From Microbacterium halotolerans (GTDB lineage Bacteria > Actinomycetota > Actinomycetes > Actinomycetales > Microbacteriaceae): DNA of 64,000 nucleotides. Of the stretch, positions 27,801 to 34,476 are shown piece by piece (position 1 is the stretch's first letter; the number at the start of each line of letters is the position of its first letter). The stretch covers positions 1,811,953 through 1,875,952 of the forward strand of contig NZ_KZ984051.1 of assembly GCF_003569805.1 (NCBI RefSeq). Reading direction: 5' to 3'. The position numbers were made by a program, and so were the translations under genes. Below the pieces are notes generated by a model that worked only from the letters and a program-made list of their open reading frames with translations, made no database searches and had not been told where the DNA came from.

Positions 27801-28460
27801 CTCGATGACCTCATTGGTGATGTCGTAGCCATGCGAGTCGACTTCCCGGATGTGGGGCAACAGCGGTATGACTGGAGGAAGCTCGCAGAGCGACAACTCG
27901 ACCGCAGGCCGCGGCAGCTTGTCGACACGATCGTCCAGCTCGTGGAGAGCGATGCGGTCAGTATCTACTCGCGATCGGAAGAGAAGAGTCTGTTTGCTCG
28001 CTCGATTCAAGCGGCCGGCCCCGAAGCGTGGGTTGACCTCATGGATCGGTTGGAGTCGCGCAGCTCGTTCAAGCTCTCGTTCGCTGTGCGGGGCTGGCTC
28101 GCGGACGTCGTCGATCTCAGTGTCCTCGAAGGGTGGGTCGGGTATTCGAAGGAGCGCGCTCGTGTGGTTGCTTCCGTCGCATCGGTGGGCGACGAGATGC
28201 TTAGTGCGCCCGCGGCATTTCTTCTCGCTCGGTTCGGGGACGATGACGCCATAACCTCACCACTCATCGGTGAGTTCATTTCGGGTGGCTGGACCGGCGA
28301 CGAATCCATACGAATACGGGGCCAGATCGATCAAGTGAAACGATGGCTTGCCCAGCCCGGCCTGGCGGACGGTGCCAAGCGGTGGTGCGGATGGGTGATC
28401 GACCTCCTTGAGTCCAGACTGGGCGACGTTGAGCAGGGTGAGCAGGAGAGCGACTGGTAG
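24849..28460 (+). CDS. Mrr-like nuclease / STAND-like NTPase fusion, candidate anti-phage protein
   Basis: A 1203-aa protein I cannot assign to a named family. Residues about 25-170 form a restriction-endonuclease-like domain: GLDGPGFADLVGRLL, then ADGGVD (Asp70) and WQFKAG (Gln90, Lys92), the D...QxK variant of PD-(D/E)xK seen in Mrr. A P-loop NTPase follows, with Walker A GVSGLGKT (233-240) and Walker B VVVIDECD (281-288). The rest, from about residue 480, is helical with repeat-like Leu/Ala spacing and no transmembrane segment. Nuclease + STAND NTPase + helical sensor is the layout of Avs-type defence proteins. It is the only gene of its module. A GTG at 24885 with GGGAG 7 nt upstream is a better-supported start than the ATG at 24849. 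Confidence 0.8.
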   Translation: MTAMAYQLGSGHVPDIGPFSVEPKQIEGLDGPGFADLVGRLLAAEIARAGLAGWTLTQTYRTNAADGGVDAGLSNSSGTSWLPAGGSAWQFKAGDLPPAACEKELRGATAAVEILKADGSYRLVLGKSLAPNLVATRKARLENVARALGVKVVPGMIEVLAGDSLARWAEEFPAVASSPSIRGMGTIGQTFGEWSDSVSHTTTWVPSEAREKQIEDLRVAIQSGDESGVHVEGVSGLGKTRMVMEALRDQPNEALVVYVPSEDQFPPAVLNHLQTQARSAVVVIDECDAKRHDVFAGMLQTGTRIRLVTISEPSQRAPRAATLLVKAFDDEPLSKLLQENLPTLWPEATRVIVEVSAGNIDYALKCAKALIAQRPGFARQLVDPADIRQFIADELPGGALFLASSALALFSRLGFDGDLVSELRTVSAALAIPESDLRAAAAELTAKGLLSSQGRYRSVGPSPVAIYLASNGWTEFGSRIVTDLIPTLTDDLIERLFARAAEIGDASLPRAVVDKMLGESGPLSSLQAVAGDRRGSLIEHLAVLSPGRVSRRISYLLGSVTKAELLAASGARRPLIWSLQKLVWHSETFSEAADSLLLLALAENETFSNNSTGVWVELFGTMLPATSTSPEARLAYLRGKLASEDSQVRSLVVSAAGRALESHESTMVSGELQGGVVVEPRGAPKTWGEVWAYRNAMIDLLRTLADDPDPAVAEEAVKSLTGAIHGALGIPTVQEHLAETLASLPAGQLQLARAELADLSSLYDRTGDERKHSENIDAMIAALPSESVADRLWVITHASPWDRRNTDIEADLLDALSDMTPEEATASLIEALSNEIPTDFNVGAAIARLGVTNERDEQFLIELSGASNSRALTGYLLAKDELSPGAYDSFVDGMETDRATKLRLTTQGPRTPRAGERIAEHLPHISVAEGARAVFYWLREESDEALLQQYIEDWLKRVETQADYSALVDFIAFAIHGRSGLAADLDDLIGDVVAMRVDFPDVGQQRYDWRKLAERQLDRRPRQLVDTIVQLVESDAVSIYSRSEEKSLFARSIQAAGPEAWVDLMDRLESRSSFKLSFAVRGWLADVVDLSVLEGWVGYSKERARVVASVASVGDEMLSAPAAFLLARFGDDDAITSPLIGEFISGGWTGDESIRIRGQIDQVKRWLAQPGLADGAKRWCGWVIDLLESRLGDVEQGEQESDW

Positions 28461-29125
28461 AGACGCTCGTGCGCACCAGCGGATCTGCAGAGGTGCCACT
28501 GCCACCTCCTCAGTGCGGCAGTTGAGGGCACTGCGTGGTACGAACACTCCAGGGCTCTTGGGGGCATCAGGATCGGCGCCGCATGGGCGGTCGACTGTAT
28601 CGTCTGCTGCTGCCGCGTAAGCCACAGGGGTGCGAGGAACGAGTCTCAGCCTTTGCTGAGGAGGACGGAAAATCGCGAGAGTGTCAAGCTCGGATGATCG
28701 GTGAGCGGCGAACTGTTGCGTGACCGCTCAGATCGCTGATGTTGGCAACCGCGGCGACGTGGTCGAACTTAGGTTTGCGATCTAGCGTCTGACGGTCAGC
28801 CGCTCTGGGTCGACGTCGGTTGGAACTGCCAAGAGACCTCTCAGGGTGGTGTCCCCGATAAACGCGAACAGCGTCAGGTGCACCTGCGATGGGCGATCCA
28901 ACCGACGATGTGATCTGTCATCTCATCAGCAATGCTGCGCGGGTTCCTCTCAAGGAGCCGGGAGAGCGTGGGGTCAGAGTGTGGGAATGGACGTGGGACC
29001 GTCAGCAGGTTCTGCGACGGCCTTCCGATTCTCGCCATTGGCGAAGCAGTTGACCCGGGCCGCCGTAGAAGCCGTGGCGCAGCGGCGACGTCAGCATCGA
29101 TCGCAGCTCGGTGCTGCCCAAGGTC
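28461..29125. other. 665-bp gap without a convincing gene, containing the middle repeat
   Basis: I see no open frame here with coding character. It holds the end of module 1, the middle ychF-like repeat at 28753-28785, an 11-bp palindrome CTGACGGTCAG at 28789-28799 just after it, and the start of module 2. It may be decayed coding DNA. Confidence 0.6.
28753..28785 (+). repeat. Middle copy of the ychF 3'-end repeat
   Basis: These 33 bases read in the ychF frame as GDVVELRFAI and a TAG stop. The first 11 (GGCGACGTGGT) match the other copies exactly and AGGTT is shared with the left copy; 22 of 33 positions match the left copy overall. It is not part of any gene here. Confidence 0.75.
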
Positions 29126-29737
29126 CTATGGTGCGGTTCCCTTAAGGAACTGATGCACTGCCGCGTTGGTCAGCTCGTCCAGTCGGTCCCTGTCGACGAG
29201 TCCATTGTTGACCAGGGTGGTGAGACCATTGATCGTGGCATAGAGGATGATTCCGATCTCTTCGTGAGGACCTTTCTGCAGGATGTGCTTGTCCTGGCCC
29301 TCGTGTATCAGATCGACGAGGGGTTCGAAGGCGCTCTCCGCCGAGTGCGTGACCTCTGCCTTCTCCGGCTGGTGCTTTGTCGCATTCATCAGTTCCAAGA
29401 GCGTAGGGTTCTCTGTCGCAAAGACCGCAAACGCCGACGTCGCGCGCCCGACCCTGGCAGCGAAGTCGTCGTCACCGTCGGCAACTGCTTGGCGGATCCT
29501 CTCGCCTAGACGACGGAATCCTGTCTCCGCCAGAGCGTCGAGTAGATCCCGGCGCTCCGGGAAGTGCCGCCGCGGGGCCGCGTGGCTCACGCCAACCTCT
29601 CGGGCGAGGTCTCGCAGGGAGAGCTGCGCGACACCGCCCGCGCGCAGGCTACGCTCGGCCGCCTCTAGGAGGGCTGGGCGCAGGTCGCCATGATGATACC
29701 GGCGCTGTTCTGTCTGATCGCTCACGAGGCCCATCAT
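29126..29737 (-). CDS. TetR/AcrR family transcriptional regulator
   Basis: A repressor-type regulator of about 203 aa. The N-terminal TetR helix-turn-helix covers RRYHHGDLRPALLEAAERSL and LSLRDLAREVGVSHAAPRRH; the rest is a helical ligand-binding and dimerization domain. The start is uncertain: ATGs at 29737 and 29734 and a GTG at 29722 are all in frame and none has a clear ribosome-binding site. It is divergent from an SDR gene, with the palindrome GTAGTCAGTGACTAC between them, and probably represses both. It lies in module 2 of the island. Confidence 0.85.
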   Translation of the reverse strand: MMGLVSDQTEQRRYHHGDLRPALLEAAERSLRAGGVAQLSLRDLAREVGVSHAAPRRHFPERRDLLDALAETGFRRLGERIRQAVADGDDDFAARVGRATSAFAVFATENPTLLELMNATKHQPEKAEVTHSAESAFEPLVDLIHEGQDKHILQKGPHEEIGIILYATINGLTTLVNNGLVDRDRLDELTNAAVHQFLKGTAP

Positions 29738-29754
29738 AGCCATGCGTGTAGGCA

Positions 29755-29784
29755 TTGACAACATAGGTAGTCAGTGACTACATT
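29755..29784 (+). promoter_or_regulatory. SDR promoter with overlapping TetR operator, apparently leaderless
   Basis: TTGACA (29755-29760) and TACATT (29779-29784) are 18 bp apart. The perfect 15-bp palindrome GTAGTCAGTGACTAC (29767-29781) covers the spacer and part of the -10 box. The -10 ends only 6 nt before the ATG at 29791, so the transcript would be leaderless. Repression by the divergent TetR protein is inferred. Confidence 0.65.
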
Positions 29785-29790
29785 TGGTGC

Positions 29791-30702
29791 ATGAGCTCTT
29801 TCACTGCAACAGACATCCCCTCAATGAAGGGCCGCACGATCGTCATCACCGGAGCTAACAGCGGAGTCGGACGCGTCACTGCGACCGTATTCGCTGAGAA
29901 AGGCGCACGCGTCATACTCGCTGTGCGCAACCTGGAGAAGGGTCGTGTCGCGGCCGCCGCCATGGGCGGCGATACGGAGGTGCGTCGTCTTGACCTGGCG
30001 GACCTGTCCTCGATCCGCGCGTTCGCGGAGGGATTCACCGACCCGATTGACGTGCTGATCAACAACGCAGGCATCTCGATACCGCCCCTGGAACGGACCG
30101 TCGACGGCTTCGAGTCGCAGTTTGGAACAAATCATCTGGGCCACTTCGCACTGACGAACCTACTCCTGCTGCAGGTGCGCGACCGCGTCGTCACTGTCGG
30201 CTCGCTAGCGCATCTGATCGGCAAGATCGACTTCACCGACCTGAACTGGCGCACTCGGAAGTACAGGCCCTACGCGGCGTACGGGCAGTCGAAGCTCGCG
30301 AACCATCTGTCAGCGCTTGAGCTGCAGCGCCGGCTGACTGCTCTAGGGTCGCCGGTGAGGTCGGTCGTGGCGCATCCGGGGATCGCGACGACAAACCTGA
30401 TGGACGTCGAAGGCCAGGGGCTGCGGCACCGGGTCGAGAAGTTCTTCATTCAGTCATTTGCACACTCCGCCGAGGCGGGGGCGCTTCCGAGCCTCTACGC
30501 CGCGACCGCTGACATCCCGGGCGACAGCTACGTCGGTCCGAGTAACTTGATGGGCATGCGCGGGTCGCCTGCACTGGCCAAGCCCGCAGCTAGAGTTCGT
30601 AGCGTCGAGGACGCGCGGCGCTTGTGGGAGGAATCGGAGAACCTCACCGGCATCGTTTCCCCGCTGAGTGCCGATCAGTTCGGGAACGGTGCGGTGCGAT
30701 GA
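29791..30702 (+). CDS. SDR family NAD(P)-dependent oxidoreductase (retinol dehydrogenase-like)
   Basis: A 303-aa classical short-chain dehydrogenase. It has the cofactor motif VITGANSGVGRVTA near residue 17, the NNAGI strand near residue 91, and the catalytic pair in YAAYGQSKLANH (Tyr-x3-Lys). The long Lys-Leu-Ala-Asn form and length resemble retinol-dehydrogenase or protochlorophyllide-reductase-like SDRs; the substrate is unknown. It is expressed from a TetR-controlled promoter and overlaps a second SDR reading frame at its stop (ATGA at 30699-30702). Confidence 0.88.
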   Translation: MSSFTATDIPSMKGRTIVITGANSGVGRVTATVFAEKGARVILAVRNLEKGRVAAAAMGGDTEVRRLDLADLSSIRAFAEGFTDPIDVLINNAGISIPPLERTVDGFESQFGTNHLGHFALTNLLLLQVRDRVVTVGSLAHLIGKIDFTDLNWRTRKYRPYAAYGQSKLANHLSALELQRRLTALGSPVRSVVAHPGIATTNLMDVEGQGLRHRVEKFFIQSFAHSAEAGALPSLYAATADIPGDSYVGPSNLMGMRGSPALAKPAARVRSVEDARRLWEESENLTGIVSPLSADQFGNGAVR

Positions 30703-31493
30703 CCACGCCGACAGAGGACCTCATCGACGTCTCCGGTGCCTCGACAGGGATTGGGGCTGCCACGGCCCGTGAGCTCGCCTTTCGCGGTCACCACGTTCTC
30801 GCCGGCGTCCGACGAGACGGGGACGCCGATGCGATCCGTGCCGAGCGAATCGAACCTGTGATGCTGGACATTGCCGTTGGCGAACACGTCGACGCACTTG
30901 CATCGCGCGTCGCCGATGATCCGCAGGGACGACCGCTGCGTGCGGTGATCAACAACGCCGGGATCGAGATCAACGCACCCATCGAGGTCCCCCCCGCTCG
31001 ATACGTGGAGGGAGCAGTTCGAGGTCAATCTCTTCGGACACATTCGGGTGATCCAGGCGTTGCTTCCGGCGCTGCAGGAAAGTCGGGGCAGGGTTGTGAA
31101 CATGAGCTCCGTCGGTGCGGAGCTCACTCTCCCCATCTACGGCGCGTACACCGGCTCTAAGACCGCGTTCGAGTCCGCCAGCGACGCGCTGCGCCGGGAA
31201 GTGACCTCGCAGGGCATCCAGGTCGTGATCGTCCAGTCAGGCGGCGTGAAGACCCCGATGGCCGCGAAGAGCGGGCCGCTCTCCCTCGAACTCGCCCATG
31301 GCATGAACGCGGAGCACACCCGCCTCTATGGGGACCTGATCTCCTCGACCGTGAACTTTCAGTCCGCGTTCCTGCGGCGGGCGATCACGGCTGAGAAGGC
31401 CGCGGCAAAGATCGCGAAGATCACCATCACTAAGCGTCCTCGCAACCGATATGGCCTCGGTCCGGATGCCGCCTTCACGCTGCCACTACGTGT
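30699..31493 (+). pseudogene. Second SDR oxidoreductase, frameshifted and 3'-truncated
   Basis: The frame opens with DVSGASTGIGAATAREL and NNAGIEINAPIEVPP, then is lost at a run of seven C residues near 30989-30995. With six C the next codons read LDTWREQFEVNLFGHIRV, the expected SDR continuation. The second frame carries VVNMSSVGAE and the catalytic YGAYTGSKTAFE. The C-terminus runs into the right ychF repeat after FTLPLR, so about 20-30 residues of a normal end are missing. The first glycine of the TGxxxGxG motif is also altered (VSGASTGIG). A sequencing error in the C-run could explain the frameshift but not the truncation. Confidence 0.75.
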
Positions 31494-31526
31494 GGCGACG
31501 TGGTGGAGTTCCGCCTCAACGTCTAG
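31494..31526 (+). repeat. Right copy of the ychF 3'-end repeat (attR-like, likely native end)
   Basis: These 33 bases read GDVVEFRLNV plus TAG in the ychF frame. The first 18 are identical to 24748-24765. The last codons (CGC CTC AAC GTC TAG) have host-like GC-rich usage, so I take this as the displaced original 3' end of ychF. Confidence 0.85.
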
Positions 31527-31709
31527 CCGAGTTCCGGTTCCATATCGCGGGAGCTGCGGTTAGCACGCGACGCCGGATTGCTCTCCGCGGGGCTGCGGCC
31601 GATCGCTGGAGGATTGCGACGCGGCTCGCTATGCTGTTCTCAGCGTCGCGTGTCGGTGGCAGTCCGTGTCAGACATGGAGGCGTGGGATCCGAAGGAGAC
31701 GGACGATGA

Positions 31710-32204
31710 ATGCGTCTCTCCCTTCGCCCTCTCGTGACTGAGGGCGAGAAGACCAGGTTGGTGACCTGGAGCAAAGAGCTGCGCAGCGTGCACGCGCGAC
31801 TGCGCGAAGCGTTGGCGATCGCCCAGGAGGCGGTCTCAGGCGGCGATCCGACGCAGGCGGCGAGCCGTGATCTGCTGCTGTTCTGCCATGGATTCTGTAC
31901 CGCGCTCACCGGTCATCACGTAGGTGAGGACCGAGAGCTGTTCCCCGCCATCGCTGCGGAGCATCCGGAGCTGCGCGAGGCGCTGCGGAAGCTCGAGCAG
32001 GATCATTCGATGATCGCGCACTTGCTCGCCGCGTTGCAGGCTGCGATCGATTCGGGAACGTCGCCGGTAGAGCTCTCACGGCACCTCGAGGGCCTCTCGG
32101 CGATCATGGAGAGTCACTTCAGATACGAGGAGCGTCAGCTGCTCGTCGTGCTCGAGACCCTCGGGCACGACGCCGACCCGCGCCGTGTGCTCGGGCCGCT
32201 GTGA
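31710..32204 (+). CDS. Hemerythrin-domain protein
   Basis: A 164-aa four-helix protein of the hemerythrin HHE type, which binds a di-iron centre for O2, NO or redox sensing. Candidate ligands are the His in SVHARLRE, HHVGEDRELFP, the His in QDHSMIAH, and the His/Glu in SHFRYEERQL. No extra domain is fused. The ATG at 31710 lies 11 nt after AAGGAG; a GTG 24 nt downstream is an alternative. It is the first intact gene right of the island. Confidence 0.85.
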   Translation: MRLSLRPLVTEGEKTRLVTWSKELRSVHARLREALAIAQEAVSGGDPTQAASRDLLLFCHGFCTALTGHHVGEDRELFPAIAAEHPELREALRKLEQDHSMIAHLLAALQAAIDSGTSPVELSRHLEGLSAIMESHFRYEERQLLVVLETLGHDADPRRVLGPL

Positions 32205-32276
32205 GACGTTGGTATGTACCGCAACTCGGTCGAGTTCCGCTTCAGCCTGTGATGAGGTCCGGAGTGAGCGTCTGCG

Positions 32277-33035
32277 TCACAGGAACGCGCCGCCGGATAC
32301 TTCGAGTCGTTCGCCGGTCACCCAGCGCATCTGCGGGGACGCGAGGGCGGACACGGCGTCGCCGATCTCGACGGGGTCAGCGACTCGCCCGAGTGCGGTG
32401 TGCTTGGCGATCTCGGTCCGCATGTCGGCACTGTCGCGCATCGCACCGCCGTTGAAATCAGTCGCCGCGGGGCCGGGGGCGACGCTGTTCACGCGGATTC
32501 CCCGCGGTCCGAGTTCGCCGGCGAGGCTGCGCGACAGCGTCTCGACCGCGGCCTTCGATGCGGCGTAGAGCCCTGTTGCCGAGCTCACATGCCGGGTGAG
32601 CGAGGTGGAGACATTGATGATGTGACCATCGCCGTCGAGGAGCGGCAGGAGCGCCTGAGTCAGGAAGAAGGTGCCACGGAGGTTGGTGCCGATCTGCTCG
32701 TCGAATTCCTCCGGCGTGACGGCTTCGACACCGCCGAACACGCCGATACCGGCATTGTTGACGAGGACGTCGAGGTGAGAGGTGTTCCACTGCTGCGCGA
32801 GCAGGTCATCGAGCGAGGCAGCGGCCAGTCGGAGACGGGTGACATCGGAGAGGTCGAGCGTGATCGAGAGCGCATCGCCGCCCGTGTCGGTGATGCGGGT
32901 CAACGTCTCCGAGATGTCGCTCCCGGGGCGATGAGCCGCGATGACTCGGTGACCGCTCCGGGCGAGGGCGAGGGCGATGCTCTGCCCGAGTCCGCGGTTG
33001 GCTCCGGTGACCAGGGCTGTGGGCGTGCGGGTCAT
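32277..33035 (-). CDS. SDR family oxidoreductase
   Basis: A 252-aa classical SDR with the cofactor motif VTGANRGLGQSIALAL at residue 9, the NNAGIGVFGG strand, INVSTS, and the catalytic YAASKAAVE. It ends with the SDR tail WVTGERLEVSGGAFL. The ATG at 33035 follows GGAAGG and overlaps the stop of the upstream gene as ATGA. With the deazaflavin-type oxidoreductase upstream it forms a two-gene operon facing a TetR regulator. The substrate is unknown. Confidence 0.9.
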   Translation of the reverse strand: MTRTPTALVTGANRGLGQSIALALARSGHRVIAAHRPGSDISETLTRITDTGGDALSITLDLSDVTRLRLAAASLDDLLAQQWNTSHLDVLVNNAGIGVFGGVEAVTPEEFDEQIGTNLRGTFFLTQALLPLLDGDGHIINVSTSLTRHVSSATGLYAASKAAVETLSRSLAGELGPRGIRVNSVAPGPAATDFNGGAMRDSADMRTEIAKHTALGRVADPVEIGDAVSALASPQMRWVTGERLEVSGGAFL

Positions 33036-33457
33036 GCGGGATGTCCTTCCAAGAACGTGATGTGCATGAGCGGGCTGCCGGTCATCCAATCGTCAAGCGG
33101 CGGAACCGGTTGGGGAATGCCAGCGGGATTGCGCGGGTGGTTGAGATCGTCGATGACCGAGGTGAGGACTCGAGCCCGGTGTTCGCGGTCGCCGACCGGA
33201 CGAGCGAACGCAGCGAGATCGGCGTGGGCACCGTGCTTCAGGTGGAACGTGAACTGGGGCTGATGCAGCAGGTTGGCGTACCAGCTGCGCCGCGCGGGGG
33301 TGGTTGTGAGGTAGATCTCCTCGTCTACCCGGTAGAACCAGATCTCGATCCGGCGCGGTCTCCCCGTGCGGGCTCCGATCGTGGTGATGTCGATGGTGCG
33401 CTCGTATGCCGATGACGTCGGCGTGATCGCGAGCGCACGAGAGATGTCAGGTCTCAT
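33032..33457 (-). CDS. Nitroreductase/quinone reductase-family deazaflavin (F420)-dependent protein
   Basis: A 141-aa protein resembling the split-beta-barrel DDN/F420H2-dependent quinone reductase family (DUF385). Landmarks are ITTIGARTGRPRRIEIWF near residue 24, YLTTTPARRSWYANLLHQP, and the C-terminal RMI-like strand ITFLEGHPA. Use of F420 rather than FMN cannot be proven from the sequence. The stop overlaps the SDR start. The promoter region upstream contains a perfect AAGTAAAT/ATTTACTT repeat shared with the divergent tetR. Confidence 0.75.
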   Translation of the reverse strand: MRPDISRALAITPTSSAYERTIDITTIGARTGRPRRIEIWFYRVDEEIYLTTTPARRSWYANLLHQPQFTFHLKHGAHADLAAFARPVGDREHRARVLTSVIDDLNHPRNPAGIPQPVPPLDDWMTGSPLMHITFLEGHPA

Positions 33458-33473
33458 ACTGTCCGACCGTCCT

Positions 33474-33493
33474 AAGTAAATGGTTATTTACTT
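33474..33493. promoter_or_regulatory. Palindromic operator between tetR and the F420-type/SDR operon
   Basis: AAGTAAATGGTTATTTACTT has perfect 8-bp arms around a 4-bp centre, is strikingly AT-rich for this genome, and lies 16 bp upstream of the oxidoreductase start and 57 bp upstream of tetR. It is the likely TetR binding site. Confidence 0.65.
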
Positions 33494-33550
33494 GTACTCT
33501 AGATCGGACCCTGCATCACGTCAACCAGACGAAAGAGGGGGGAGGGGAAC

Positions 33551-34132
33551 GTGACGCCAATACGTGACGCGGACGCGACGCGGGCGCGGATTCTGGATTC
33601 GGCGCTCGCCGAGTTCGCGGCCGTCGGGCATGCGGGGGGACGCGTGGAGCGCATCGCCAGAAGCGCCGGCACGAACGTGCGGATGATCTACGCGTACTTC
33701 GGCAGCAAGGCCGGCCTGTTCGATTCGGCTGTGCGTTTCGCGGTCGAGCGCATGGCTGCCGAGGTGCCGCCTGAGCCTGAGGCGCTGGCGCACTGGGCGG
33801 GGCGGTTGTTCGATTACCATCAGGCGGACCCGACCGCGTTGCGGGTGAGCCTGTGGGCGCAACTGGAGCGGCCGGAGGTGGCTGCGGAGCCGATGGAGAC
33901 CTACCTGGCCAAGACCGCCTCCTTCGCCGAGGGACGCGACGGCATGATCTCCGCGGTTGATCTTCTCGTCATCATCTACGCGATCGCTCAGGCATGGTCG
34001 CTCACGCCCGTCGGTCTGCTCCGTGCCGACGGATCCGATCCTTCATCCCCGGATCGGATCGTCCGACACAGGCGCGCGGTCATGGCCGCAGTCGCGGCGA
34101 TCGCCGCGGCGCCCGAGGACTCTTCCGCGTGA
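33551..34132 (+). CDS. TetR/AcrR family transcriptional regulator
   Basis: A 193-aa regulator with the TetR helix-turn-helix (TRARILDSALAEFAAVGHAG, then GTNVRMIYAYFGSKAGLF) and a C-terminal ligand domain resembling TetR_C members with a WSLTP stretch. The GTG start follows GGAGGGG by 4 nt. It is divergent from the deazaflavin-type oxidoreductase/SDR operon and likely represses it through the AAGTAAAT palindrome. Confidence 0.88.
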   Translation: MTPIRDADATRARILDSALAEFAAVGHAGGRVERIARSAGTNVRMIYAYFGSKAGLFDSAVRFAVERMAAEVPPEPEALAHWAGRLFDYHQADPTALRVSLWAQLERPEVAAEPMETYLAKTASFAEGRDGMISAVDLLVIIYAIAQAWSLTPVGLLRADGSDPSSPDRIVRHRRAVMAAVAAIAAAPEDSSA

Positions 34133-34290
34133 CGGTCGAGGGCGGCGAGGCTCTCCTTTGGCCGCGTGGGGTGCTTCGAGTGGTCCGCAGCCGTCTGGCT
34201 GACGTGACAGCCCTGCTTGCGGAAACGCAGTCGGATGGAGATCCAATCTGATGGCGCCACCATGGTCGATAGCAGAAGCGGCGGTCGTCG

Positions 34291-34476
34291 ACGTCATCCC
34301 TCATCGTTCGCGGCCTCGACGACGCCGTGAGGCAGCAGCTCGCCACGCAGGCGAAGGAGCGCAGCCGTTCCTTGGAGGCAGAGGCCCGCGAAATCCTGAC
34401 CAAGGCCGCGCGGCGACCTCGCGGCACGGGTGGCGTCTTCTGGGGAGCTGCAACCAGGGGCCGCTACGCCGCCTGA
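34291..34476 (+). pseudogene. FitA-like RHH antitoxin remnant (start codon appears lost)
   Basis: A frame of about 61 residues reads SSLIVRGLDDAVRQQLATQ followed by AKERSRSLEAEAREILTKAA. This is the FitA/VapB-type ribbon-helix-helix antitoxin pattern (strand, then RSMEAEVREIL-like helix). No ATG, GTG or TTG opens it; ACG stands at 34291 where ATG would be expected, and TAG closes the frame upstream. The partner PIN toxin is absent: the frame ends 12 bp inside the convergent hydrolase gene. I take it as the relic of a fitAB-type toxin-antitoxin pair. The rest of the 331-bp gap is empty. Confidence 0.55.

Larger units (their letters stand above)
24748..31526. mobile_element. Integrase-less genomic island in the 3' end of ychF, two modules
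   Basis: The island is bounded by an exact 18-bp direct repeat from the ychF 3' end and contains a third, diverged copy at 28753-28785. Module 1 (24781-28752) carries the nuclease-NTPase gene. Module 2 (28786-31493) carries a tetR, an SDR and a broken SDR. Base composition by eye is less GC-rich than the flanks. No integrase, transposase or relaxase gene is visible, so mobility must have come from factors elsewhere, have been lost, or have been by homologous recombination between ychF ends. The structure matches elements that integrate at the 3' end of a protein gene and restore it. Confidence 0.7.
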
